Shown: positions 52,491 to 59,856 of the stretch, piece after piece
Position numbering within the stretch: position 1 is the first letter of the stretch
Layout: each line of letters starts with the position of its first letter
Source: Neobacillus rhizosphaerae
GTDB taxonomy: Bacteria > Bacillota > Bacilli > Bacillales > Cytobacillaceae
DNA: 64,000 nucleotides
Direction: 5' to 3'
Assembly (NCBI RefSeq): GCF_937468385.1
Contig: NZ_CALBWS010000006.1
Span: forward strand, 101,897-165,896
Notes under the pieces: generated by a model
What the model was told of the DNA's origin: nothing
Database searches by the model: none
The model's input: only the letters and a program-made list of their open reading frames with translations
Translations under genes and position numbers: made by a program

Positions 52491-52582
52491 GGAGAAGTAC
52501 CCAAGTGGTTATAAGGGGGCGCACTCGAAATGCGCTAGGGCGGGCGACCGTCGCGTGAGTTCGAATCTCATCTTCTCCTCCA
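52491..52582 (+). tRNA. tRNA-Ser (anticodon CGA)
   Basis: Acceptor GGAGAAG / CTTCTCC, anticodon stem GCGCA / TGCGC around CTCGAAA (anticodon CGA), a long variable arm and T arm GTGAG-TTCGAAT-CTCAT. CCA is encoded at 52580-52582. The long variable arm prompted a check for tRNA-Sec, but the anticodon is CGA and the acceptor has 7 bp, so it is serine. Ten bases separate it from tRNA-Gly. Confidence 0.9.
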
Positions 52583-52593
52583 TACATAGGTTA

Positions 52594-52637
52594 GATAAGC
52601 GCGAAGTCCACTAGCAGCTGGAGCTAGACGGTTATCG
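52594..52637. repeat. Short fragment of repeat R2
   Basis: AAGCGCGAAGTCCACTAGCA followed by GCTGGAGCTAGACGG joins the two end motifs of the R2 repeats, directly after the tRNA pair. Confidence 0.4.
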
Positions 52638-52681
52638 AAGTTCATTGTTATTAATTGTTATAAATTCTTATATTATAAATC

Positions 52682-52711
52682 AAAAAACGCCAGTGGTTCT
52701 GGCGTTTTTTT
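52682..52711. terminator. Terminator shared by the tRNAs and the Fe-S protein gene
   Basis: AAAAAACGCCAG / CTGGCGTTTTTT with a 4-5-nt loop, bidirectional. Confidence 0.92.
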
Positions 52712-52721
52712 TGATTTAAAA

Positions 52722-53627
52722 TTATTCAAAAGGACTTAACCATTCAGAATCTCTGTTTGTACAAATATGACATTTCTCTTTTTCTGGCTGAAAAGAAGAA
52801 AATTTCTGTCCACAATCCCGGCATTTTTTTGTATTAAGGCTTTCTACCTTGTCACTTTTTTCTTTTATATTAGATCGAATACGGATGGCCTCTTCTGGAC
52901 AAATATCTGTGCAGGCAGTACAATTCACACATTTTTCATGATGTAGCTGGATAGCAGTTTCTAAAAAAGTAAATACTTTTTGCGGACAAAAGGAAAAACA
53001 AGCCATGCATAGTGTACATTTATTTTTATCCATTTCTACTGAATAAAATTGGAACTCTTGATAATAATTTGTCAGATTCCACTCATCTTCTTCCATTTGC
53101 CACGAAACCGGAGCCAAACTTCTAGCTAACTGTTTCCCCTCTGTTTGTATTGATGAAAATAAGGCTCTCCGCGAAAGCTTCTCCTCATTACTCTTTTGAA
53201 CAATTTCAATCGGTTTTTCACCAAGCTGGAGCAATATCCGATTGGTTCCAACAAGGACTAAGTCCCATTGTTCATTCAATGGATTATGTTTTATCTGAAT
53301 GGCGTTCATTCCTCTTTTTTTATATATCAACAATTCCTTTACCGTCGGAGTATATGCCTCACTATAAATGAGACAAGTATGATCAAATTCCCTTGTTACT
53401 GCTTTTCCTTTAATAGCTGACAAGGGGCAGGCAATGATACAATCTCCACAGGAATTGCAACGCTGTGAATCTATTTCCATTGTTCTTTCATTGCATGAAA
53501 TTGCTTCATATTTACAAACATTCGTACAAACAGTGCAGGTGGACCTATAGTTTCTTTTCCTTGAACATTTATCCGTTATTTTCAAATCAGCATGCATACT
53601 TTCTAACCAATTTAGAATCAAAGACAT
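52722..53627 (-). CDS. Multi-cluster ferredoxin-like protein with a C-terminal zinc ribbon
   Basis: About 301 aa with four cysteine groups typical of [4Fe-4S] ferredoxins: CTVCTNVCKYEAI and CNSCGDCIIACPLSAI near the N-terminus, CTLCMACFSFCPQ and CVNCTACTDICPEEAI near the C-terminus. A final CRDCGQ ... CHICTNR resembles a zinc ribbon. The middle (residues 80-200) has no cysteine. No membrane segment is seen. The start at 53627 follows CCAGGTG; a start at 53675 has no site. It follows the DMSO-reductase-like genes in the same direction, where a DmsC anchor would usually be, so it probably supplies electrons to or from that enzyme. I do not know a named family with exactly this layout. Confidence 0.78.
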   Translation of the reverse strand: MSLILNWLESMHADLKITDKCSRKRNYRSTCTVCTNVCKYEAISCNERTMEIDSQRCNSCGDCIIACPLSAIKGKAVTREFDHTCLIYSEAYTPTVKELLIYKKRGMNAIQIKHNPLNEQWDLVLVGTNRILLQLGEKPIEIVQKSNEEKLSRRALFSSIQTEGKQLARSLAPVSWQMEEDEWNLTNYYQEFQFYSVEMDKNKCTLCMACFSFCPQKVFTFLETAIQLHHEKCVNCTACTDICPEEAIRIRSNIKEKSDKVESLNTKKCRDCGQKFSSFQPEKEKCHICTNRDSEWLSPFE

Positions 53628-53787
53628 AGTATCACCTGGATAGATTAGCCGAGGTACCAATGATCCCTTTGGCACTACAGCTGATTATTTTATCCCGCAT
53701 TTACGTGAGTTAGACCTTCACTTCAAGGCTTTACTCTTGCATGAAGGTTTAGTGGGGAATGAAGCCCCCACGGATTGAAGTTTCACC

Positions 53788-54375
53788 TTAAGAACTGGAC
53801 AATTTCGCATCCCTGTGGGGCGTAATGACGATATTGGGTTGTGTAATCGAATTGCTCGGCATCCCTTTGATTTGACTTACACTTCCATATTTTCTCTTTA
53901 ATTCCTCAACTGGTCCAAAGTCTATAGCCCTCATTGGACATGTTGAAACACACACCGGTTCCTCTCCCTTCTCTTGAAGTTCCATGCAAAAATCACATTT
54001 ATTCGATTTAAACTTCTTTTTATTATATTGCGGTGCCCCATATGGACATGCCATAACGCAAAGCTGCGCCCCTGCACAAATTTCTTGATCAATCGTAACG
54101 ACACCATTTTCTTTATTCTTTACAATCGCTCCGGTAGGGCAGCTGGGAATACATTTTGGTTTGGTACAATGATTACAGGCGATCGTAAAATAAAAGGATT
54201 TAATGTTATGAACAATTCCGCTAGACGGCTGCTGGATGAAACCCCCTTCCTCATAGGTATACACTCTTCGAAAATTCACACCCACATCGAGATTATTTCT
54301 ATCCTTACAAGCAACACTACAGGCCTTACAGCCGGTGCAAAGACTTTGATTAATATAAAACCCTAACTGAGCCAA
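53788..54375 (-). CDS. dmsB: DmsB-like iron-sulfur electron-transfer subunit
   Basis: About 195 aa with four ferredoxin cysteine groups: CTGCKACSVACKD, CNHCTKPKCIPSCPTGAI, CAGAQLCVMACPYGAPQY and CDFCMELQEKGEEPVCVSTC. In the third group the second cysteine is alanine (C-A-G-A where DmsB has C-I-G-C), so that cluster has lost a ligand and is predicted to be [3Fe-4S]. Otherwise the protein matches E. coli DmsB (205 aa). It passes electrons to the molybdopterin subunit. The TTG at 54375 is 8 bases after AAGGAG; a GTG at 54384 is too close. The ribosome site overlaps the dmsA stop codon. Confidence 0.9.
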   Translation of the reverse strand: MAQLGFYINQSLCTGCKACSVACKDRNNLDVGVNFRRVYTYEEGGFIQQPSSGIVHNIKSFYFTIACNHCTKPKCIPSCPTGAIVKNKENGVVTIDQEICAGAQLCVMACPYGAPQYNKKKFKSNKCDFCMELQEKGEEPVCVSTCPMRAIDFGPVEELKRKYGSVSQIKGMPSNSITQPNIVITPHRDAKLSSS

Positions 54376-54387
54376 ACTCCTCACTCC

Positions 54388-56781
54388 TTAAGCTTTTTTC
54401 ACTTCAACAAGGTTTGTCTGTTGCGGATTTGATTTTGCAAGAGGTGTTGGCCGCTGAGATGTTAGGACATTAAGGGATCCTCGTTGATCTAGTCCGTCTT
54501 TATCTGGTGTGTACCATGCACCCTGTGGTATTCCAGCTACACCAGGAGTAATACGCGGCGTTACTTTCACATCAATCATTAACGAACCACGATCATTAAA
54601 GACCTGTGCACGGTCACCATTTTTTATGCCCCGTTTCTCGGCATCCTTCGGGTTCAGCCACATTTCCTGCTTTGCTGCTTCCTCAAGCCATGACTGGTTG
54701 TCATAGGTAGAATGACATCTCCGTTTGTAATGCCAGCCAATGAGCTGTAAAGGATACTTCTCTTTTAGTGGATCTTCCGGTCCTTCCCATGAAGGAATAT
54801 ACTTTGCAATAGCCGGTATTTCATCATGCTGGTCCATATCCCATAAAGCCTTTGAAAATAATTCAATTTTTCCTGAAGGTGTTTCAAACGGTTTTTTCTC
54901 GATGTCATCTATTTGGTCTTTAAATCCGATCAGTGGTGAATCATATTTAAAATGATGAACCCCCTGTTTACGGAATTCCTCAAATGTCGGGAAGTTAGGA
55001 TCTATCTCTTTCCTTGTTCTTTCCACGCTTTCTTTAACCAAGTCGAGGATGGTTCTTCCCTCAGTATATTTTTCTTTTACCCCTAATTTATCTGCTACCT
55101 CAGCAAATACATCATATTCATTACGGCATTCATACAGTGGATCAATTGTTTTTTCCCCAAAAACAACATAATCTCCAAAACACCATGGCACACCAATATC
55201 ATAGCGCTCAAAAAAGGTTGTACCAGGCAATAAAATGTCAGCATACTTTGCACTAGGGGTCATAAAAATATCACTTACCACAATAAATTCTACTTTGCTC
55301 TCATCCTCAAGAAGCTTGGTCGTCTTATTAATGTCTGAGTGCTGATTAATAAGCATATTCCCTGCCATATTAAAGATTAATTTTATATTGGTTTTTAACT
55401 TGTCTGTTCCTTCTAGACCGTCTGCTGCTGTCATTTCTGTTCCTTTTTCCACTGCTTGTGTCCAAAGAAAACATGGAATAGAAGCTTTTACTGGATTTTC
55501 ATAGGAAAATGGAAATACTATATTCGATCGGTTCCAATAACCAGTCCCAGCTCCCCAGCCGCCAAGCTTTCCAACGTTTCCTGTCAGACAGGCCAGCTGT
55601 GCTCCTCCGCGCATGAATTGCTCACCGTAAGCTTGCCGCTGTGCCGCCCAGCCTTGAATAAGAGCGGCTTGCTTAGTTTTGGCGTACTCGCGAGCAATTT
55701 CACGGATTTTCTCTGCTGGTACGCGGCAAATTTTTTCAGCCCATTCCGGTGTTTTTGGAGTACCATCCTTTTCCCCGAGTAAATAGCTTTTCAGAGATTC
55801 CTGCTTGGCTACTCCATCAGGCATATGTTCACCATCAAAACCGATACAGTATTTATCTAGGAATGCCTGGTCTTGTAGTTTCTCTGTAATGATTACATAT
55901 CCCATAGCATCCATCATGGCATTATCAGTCGTTGGGAGTATGGGAATCCACTCATCCGCAAATGCGATGGCCGTATCTGTATACCGCGGGTCAATGACGA
56001 TAATTTTAGCGCCATTTTTCTTTGCCTGCATTAAATATTCCCTATATGGGGTAGAAAATATCATTTCTGAAGGGTTTTGTCCCCATAAAATAATAAGCTT
56101 TGAATGTAACAGGGTATCAAAGCTGCTCCCTGAGTTATTCGTTCCATAGGTATAGGGAGTCGCCACATTTCCTGCTCCTGAACTATAATCATTACGGTAA
56201 TTTAAATAGCCTCCTGTTAGCGATAATAGTTTCCTAGCCGCATTTTTTCCTCCATGTAATCCCCAGCTTTGACCGGAGGCATAGTTTACATAACGTGATT
56301 CTGGCCCATATTTATCACCGATTCGTTTCACTTCAGAAGCAATTGTCTCTATTGCCTCTTCCCATGAAATCCTTTTAAACTTCCCTTCTCCTCGTTTCCC
56401 CACCCGTTTCATTGGATACTTTAAACGATCTGGATGGTAAAGCATGTTACGATAGTTTCGTCCTCTGACACACGCCCTTAAAGGAGGTGTTGCAAAGTCG
56501 CCGCCTGCTTGTGTGTCAGTACTTACACGTACAACCACTCCATCTTTTACATGCGCCTTGATGACACAGCGCCCACCGCAGTTATTAATGCTACAGGTTG
56601 AAATAATTTTCTCACTATCTTTTGCCACTACTACCTTTGCCTCTTCTTTACGATCAATGAGCATCTTTGTTCCGATTCCACCTGCAATTACTGGTAAACC
56701 AATTGCCCCTGACCATTTTAAAAACGTACGTCGTTGCATTTTATTGGCTAACAAATTCTTTAATGGATTTTTTTCAGACAT
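54388..56781 (-). CDS. dmsA: DMSO-reductase-like molybdopterin catalytic subunit (DmsA type)
   Basis: The 797-aa precursor has a twin-arginine signal (QRRTFLKWSG, residues 16-25). It continues with an [4Fe-4S] motif (CSINNCGGRC ... RACVRG), LKYPMKRVGKRGEGKFKRIS, and the serine Mo ligand in NDYSSGAGNVATPYTYG. It runs almost colinear with E. coli DmsA (RYTDTAIAFADEWIPI, NMAGNMLINQHSDIN, VLTSQRPTPLAKSNP). It should reduce DMSO, TMAO or a similar S- or N-oxide on the outer face of the membrane after Tat export. The substrate is not proven. The start overlaps the upstream chaperone gene by 22 bp. Confidence 0.92.
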   Translation of the reverse strand: MSEKNPLKNLLANKMQRRTFLKWSGAIGLPVIAGGIGTKMLIDRKEEAKVVVAKDSEKIISTCSINNCGGRCVIKAHVKDGVVVRVSTDTQAGGDFATPPLRACVRGRNYRNMLYHPDRLKYPMKRVGKRGEGKFKRISWEEAIETIASEVKRIGDKYGPESRYVNYASGQSWGLHGGKNAARKLLSLTGGYLNYRNDYSSGAGNVATPYTYGTNNSGSSFDTLLHSKLIILWGQNPSEMIFSTPYREYLMQAKKNGAKIIVIDPRYTDTAIAFADEWIPILPTTDNAMMDAMGYVIITEKLQDQAFLDKYCIGFDGEHMPDGVAKQESLKSYLLGEKDGTPKTPEWAEKICRVPAEKIREIAREYAKTKQAALIQGWAAQRQAYGEQFMRGGAQLACLTGNVGKLGGWGAGTGYWNRSNIVFPFSYENPVKASIPCFLWTQAVEKGTEMTAADGLEGTDKLKTNIKLIFNMAGNMLINQHSDINKTTKLLEDESKVEFIVVSDIFMTPSAKYADILLPGTTFFERYDIGVPWCFGDYVVFGEKTIDPLYECRNEYDVFAEVADKLGVKEKYTEGRTILDLVKESVERTRKEIDPNFPTFEEFRKQGVHHFKYDSPLIGFKDQIDDIEKKPFETPSGKIELFSKALWDMDQHDEIPAIAKYIPSWEGPEDPLKEKYPLQLIGWHYKRRCHSTYDNQSWLEEAAKQEMWLNPKDAEKRGIKNGDRAQVFNDRGSLMIDVKVTPRITPGVAGIPQGAWYTPDKDGLDQRGSLNVLTSQRPTPLAKSNPQQTNLVEVKKA

Positions 56782-57443
56782 ATTCTTGTGCCCTCCCTTA
56801 CTTCAACTAATGATTCCAGGTCAAAGCTCAAAAAATCTTCAAGAAGCATGGCAGCTCCTAAATATAATTGACTATTCGTATTTTCAATTACTCTTTCACA
56901 AAAAAATGGAATCCAGATGATTAAATGTTCTTCTAGAAAGCTAATCTGGGTGGTAAGCAATTTTTCTATCTTTTCTTCCGTAGGTTCATGCAAACATAAA
57001 TCTGAAAGATAGATCATAAATTCCAGTTCAAGTAATAGATGGTCGTCAGGTTCATTGTTTTCCTTCCTATATTGGAGACCAAATCGATGGTATTGCTCCC
57101 TGACTTGATAGGTCCATTCTTCAAAAAGCAGATGTTCCTTACTCCTGTAGTACGATTCCCATGGAGGTGCAACTAATGGTCCTGGTCCTATGAAAAGCCT
57201 TTGGTACTCTTCCTTCTCCCTTTTGATTTGCTCAGTAGACAGGTGTTTAAAAAAGTCATGAAGGATTTTCCCCCCTTCATGGAATTCCCCTAATTCTTCG
57301 AAAGTGTTATCCCTTTGAATTTCAAATAATGTTTCTAATTTTTCTGGCACAAAAAATAACAAGTGTAACAGTTGATAACATTTTTTTCTCGATAACAAAA
57401 ACGACTGTAATTGGATATGTATAGATTCTGTCGTAGAAGTCAT
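56760..57443 (-). CDS. TorD/DmsD-family molybdoenzyme chaperone
   Basis: The 227-aa all-helical protein contains the TorD-family patch EEYQRLFIGPGPLVAPPWES and ending FFCERVIENTNSQLYLGAAM, and LLLELEFMIYLSDLCL (E-x3-E-L-x2-M). Such chaperones bind the Tat signal of the molybdoenzyme until the cofactor is loaded. As first gene of the operon it would be made before DmsA. ATG 57443 follows GGAGAG. An exact Fnr consensus box lies 17 bases upstream. Confidence 0.9.
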   Translation of the reverse strand: MTSTTESIHIQLQSFLLSRKKCYQLLHLLFFVPEKLETLFEIQRDNTFEELGEFHEGGKILHDFFKHLSTEQIKREKEEYQRLFIGPGPLVAPPWESYYRSKEHLLFEEWTYQVREQYHRFGLQYRKENNEPDDHLLLELEFMIYLSDLCLHEPTEEKIEKLLTTQISFLEEHLIIWIPFFCERVIENTNSQLYLGAAMLLEDFLSFDLESLVEVREGTRICLKKIH

Positions 57444-57459
57444 ATCGCACTCTCCTGTT

Positions 57460-57475
57460 TGTGAATTATTTCACA
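57460..57475 (-). promoter_or_regulatory. Exact Fnr box before the dms operon (proximal)
   Basis: TGTGA-ATTATT-TCACA, a perfect consensus match, centred 24 bp before the torD-like ATG and next to its ribosome site. This position does not fit activation of a start site upstream of the gene. Confidence 0.7.
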
Positions 57476-57559
57476 TAAATATTCAAATATTTTTTCACCT
57501 ACTTTATATCTATATTACATATTCATATTACCGCATTCTCCCAAAATTGTTATCTACTT

Positions 57560-57575
57560 TGTGTATTTATTCACA
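57560..57575 (-). promoter_or_regulatory. Near-consensus Fnr box before the dms operon (distal)
   Basis: TGTGT-ATTTAT-TCACA has one mismatch and lies exactly 100 bp upstream of the proximal box. A -10-like TAATAT at 57530-57525 would put it near -49; no perfect -41.5 arrangement is seen. Confidence 0.55.
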
Positions 57576-57695
57576 TTATTTTCAAATTAAGGTGACAAAA
57601 TCAGACAAAAAGATGGATAATTTGTTCTAATTTTTCTCAGAACACAAAAAGAGTGTATAATAAGACGATAAAATAATATATAAAGGATGATCAGC

Positions 57696-57980
57696 TTGAA
57701 CATTACTAACCATTTAGTTGAGAAACTTGAAGATCCATTTGGATTATTATCTGGTGACCGCTATGAATTTTTCCTTGAACTTGATGTAGATGAAGAGGAT
57801 GAGCTCTATTCTGATAAAGGTGTTGGAATAAAAATAATTTTTGTAAGCGATGAGAATGGACAAAGAATTTCTCAGTATCATTTTTTTGAAAAAGGAACTG
57901 AAAAAGTGTTAGACTTTGCCCTTGAAGAGGTCGAAGAAGAATTGGTCTTAAATTTTTGCAAGGAACATTTGGAAGAATAA
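57696..57980 (+). CDS. Small acidic conserved protein (DUF6509-like), 94 aa
   Basis: The TTG at 57696, 8 bases after AAAGGA, gives MNITNHLVEKLEDPFGLLSG. The rest is acidic (ELDVDEEDELYSDKGVGIKI, DFALEEVEEELVLNF). I believe this is the Bacillus family listed as DUF6509, but the name is from memory. An ATG at 57687 abuts the ribosome site. A TATAAT element lies at 57654-57659. The function is unknown. Confidence 0.75.
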   Translation: MNITNHLVEKLEDPFGLLSGDRYEFFLELDVDEEDELYSDKGVGIKIIFVSDENGQRISQYHFFEKGTEKVLDFALEEVEEELVLNFCKEHLEE

Positions 57981-58014
57981 AAAAAGCAGGAGACATTTCC
58001 TCCTCCTGCTTTTC
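57979..58014. terminator. Bidirectional terminator
   Basis: AAAAAAGCAGGAG / CTCCTGCTTTT stem; serves the 94-aa gene and the convergent YdjO-type gene. Confidence 0.88.
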
Positions 58015-58021
58015 AAAATGA

Positions 58022-58225
58022 TTACATAAAATTCTTACTATGGTTATGAATTACCTGAAGCTCTTTTGTGGTTTGACTCATTTCACTTTTGCATATTGGA
58101 CATAGGGGCACTTCACTGCTCTTAAAATTATCGCGAATCCAGCATTTACAATTATCTGAAGAACATACCCAAATTTTTGTTTCTTCTAATTTAATTTCTT
58201 CATCATTTTTTCTGCCAAACGCCAA
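58022..58225 (-). CDS. ydjO: YdjO-type cold-inducible zinc-ribbon protein
   Basis: 67 aa with the family layout: MAFGRKNDEE N-terminus, TKIWVCSSDNCKCWIRDNF, then PLCPICKSEMSQTTKEL. Two Cys pairs should bind zinc. It is the second paralogue in the window (the other is at 11991-12173) and lies 140 bases downstream of a cold-shock gene on the same strand, although a terminator intervenes. The start follows AGGGGTGATTA. The role is unknown; the B. subtilis relative is called cold-inducible. Confidence 0.87.
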   Translation of the reverse strand: MAFGRKNDEEIKLEETKIWVCSSDNCKCWIRDNFKSSEVPLCPICKSEMSQTTKELQVIHNHSKNFM

Positions 58226-58314
58226 AACTAATCACCCCTTGTACTTAGTGCATGACTGTTTTTGAACACTTTGTATCTACCTCAAAAACTATGTTTCTAG
58301 TGATATATATAGAT

Positions 58315-58356
58315 AAAAAGGTGATGCCCTATTCGAATGCATCACCTTTATTTTTT
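58315..58356 (-). terminator. Terminator of the cold-shock gene
   Basis: AAAGGTGATGC / GCATCACCTTT with inner ATTCGAAT palindrome, followed by T run; begins 8-10 bases past the stop codon. Confidence 0.88.
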
Positions 58357-58363
58357 AACAGAA

Positions 58364-58564
58364 TTATACTGCTTTAACGTTAGAAGCTTGTGGTCCACGA
58401 GCGCCTTCAACGATTTCAAAAGAAACCGATTGGCCCTCTTCTAAAGTTTTGAAACCTTCTGATTGGATTGCTGAGAAGTGTACGAATACATCTTGACCGC
58501 CTTCAGCTTCAATAAATCCGAAACCTTTTTCTGCATTAAACCATTTAACTTTACCGTTATTCAT
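58364..58564 (-). CDS. Cold-shock protein (CspB/CspD family)
   Basis: The 66-aa beta barrel contains both RNA-binding motifs, [11 protein letters not shown] (RNP1) and VFVHFSAI (RNP2), and starts [12 protein letters not shown]. It binds single-stranded RNA/DNA as an RNA chaperone. Bacillus strains carry several paralogues; the [14 protein letters not shown] end is closest to CspD/CspB but I would not assign a letter. ATG 58564 follows GGGGGTAATTCC. A long leader (58565 to about 58735) can fold. Confidence 0.93.
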   Translation of the reverse strand: MNNGKVKWFNAEKGFGFIEAEGGQDVFVHFSAIQSEGFKTLEEGQSVSFEIVEGARGPQASNVKAV

Positions 58565-58735
58565 GGAATTACCCCCAAAAAAATGTGTTCACTTTAAGTT
58601 TATCTTACATTTAAAATAATAAAAAAGGCGTACTTGCACTATTGGGCAATAGGCATCACCCACTGTTCGTGCAGTTACGACTACTAAAACCATAAATATT
58701 TAACGAACATTAAAGCGTACCTCTATTTTATCTTA
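58565..58735 (-). promoter_or_regulatory. Structured 5' leader of the cold-shock gene
   Basis: On the minus strand AGGTACGCTTTAATGTTCGT near the 5' end can pair with ACGAACAGT and AGTACGCC downstream, and TATTGCCCAATA forms its own hairpin, ending in a T-rich run. Long foldable leaders control cold-shock mRNAs in other bacteria; temperature response here is inference. Confidence 0.5.
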
Positions 58736-58857
58736 ATAAACCTGTTTAGTCAAACAAATTTCTAAAACTAGGAAATACTGAAAATATCTTGTATTACATT
58801 CGAGAAGAAATGAAGCCTTTTGAGTTTCACATATGGGAACTTTTCTTTTTGAAAATT

Positions 58858-58894
58858 AAGAAAGCCAATTCAACAGTCCGAATCGGCTTTCTTT
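58858..58894. terminator. Terminator of ku
   Basis: AAGAAAGCC-GATTCGG / CCAATT-GGCTTTCTT arms with adjoining T-rich tract, directly after the ku stop codon. The remaining 58736-58857 holds no recognised gene. Confidence 0.8.
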
Positions 58895-58895
58895 T

Positions 58896-59726
58896 TCATG
58901 CTTCTTTCTTTATCTTTGGTTCTGGCTTCTTTTTTTGCGCTCCACCTTTTTTGGGTTTTGTCCGATCTATCGATGCTTTTAGTGCAGCCATTAAATCAGT
59001 GACATTTGAAGGAATATCCCTCGTCGTCGCCGTTACCGTTTCTTTCCCGTTTCGTTTCGATTCAATTAATTCTAGCAAGGCAGAACGATATTCATCCGTA
59101 TATTTATCAGGCTCGAATTCTGAGGTCAATTGGTCAATAAGCAAAATTGCAGTGTCTAATTCTTTTTTTGTCACTTTATCTTCTGATGGGACATTCGGTA
59201 CGTCACCAGCCTTGCGGACTTCGTCTGGAAAATGAATAGTTTCCAAAACCAATGTATTCTCATAAACACGAATGACGGCCAATTGCTCTTTAGAGCGAAT
59301 GACAATTTTAGCAAGTCCCACTTTTTGTGATTCCTGTAAAGCCTTTCGTAATAATGAATAGGCCTTACTACCACCTTCATTCGGTGACATATAATAGCTT
59401 CGCTCAAAATAAATGGGATCGATTTGTTCAATTTTAACAAAATCGATGATTTCAACTGCTTTTTCCTCGTTTTCCCTTCTTAGTTTTTCGAGGTCATCGT
59501 TATCAAGGACCACAAATTTTCCTTTTGTGTATTCATATGCCTTAACGATTTCCTCAGGTTTTACTTCCTCCTCACAAACAGTGCAAATCTTTTCATATTT
59601 AATCGGAGCGTGGCATTTGTTATGAAGAGTGCGCAACTTAATATCCTTATCTTCTGTTGCTGTATGAAGCTTGATAGGAATGTTAACAAGCCCAAAGCTA
59701 ATACTGCCTTTCCACATCGTGTGCAT
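58896..59726 (-). CDS. ku: Non-homologous end-joining protein Ku
   Basis: The 276-aa protein matches bacterial Ku (B. subtilis YkoV): MHTMWKGSISFGLVNIPIKL start, LRTLHNKCHAPIKYEKICTV and YYMSPNEGGSKAYSLLRKAL, and a lysine-rich tail (KPKKGGAQKKKPEPKIKKEA). Homodimeric Ku rings thread onto DNA ends and recruit LigD. It is divergent from ligD, 130 bases apart. In B. subtilis the pair acts in spores under sigma-G; I did not identify a sigma-G promoter with confidence. Confidence 0.95.
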   Translation of the reverse strand: MHTMWKGSISFGLVNIPIKLHTATEDKDIKLRTLHNKCHAPIKYEKICTVCEEEVKPEEIVKAYEYTKGKFVVLDNDDLEKLRRENEEKAVEIIDFVKIEQIDPIYFERSYYMSPNEGGSKAYSLLRKALQESQKVGLAKIVIRSKEQLAVIRVYENTLVLETIHFPDEVRKAGDVPNVPSEDKVTKKELDTAILLIDQLTSEFEPDKYTDEYRSALLELIESKRNGKETVTATTRDIPSNVTDLMAALKASIDRTKPKKGGAQKKKPEPKIKKEA

Positions 59727-59856
59727 AGAGTATTCTCCATTCTTTTTGTTATTATTTTGTGTCTCCTAATAAAGGACATTCATTAAAACAACTGGAAAAG
59801 GATGAAAATGTCCATCTTTAAGCAAAATAAAGATAAAAAGGAAAGGAATAAAAGTA

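Noticed and set aside
52491..52582. tRNA-Sec candidate because of the long variable arm
   Set aside because: The anticodon is CGA, the acceptor stem has 7 bp and the body matches ordinary bacterial tRNA-Ser.
52303..52614. Open frame of 103 codons on the plus strand
   Set aside because: It reads through both tRNA genes and has no protein-like conservation.
53676..53787. Moco riboswitch or other structured RNA between dmsB and the Fe-S gene
   Set aside because: A few inverted repeats are present, but I could not match the Moco consensus and the location, after dmsA, is unsuitable.
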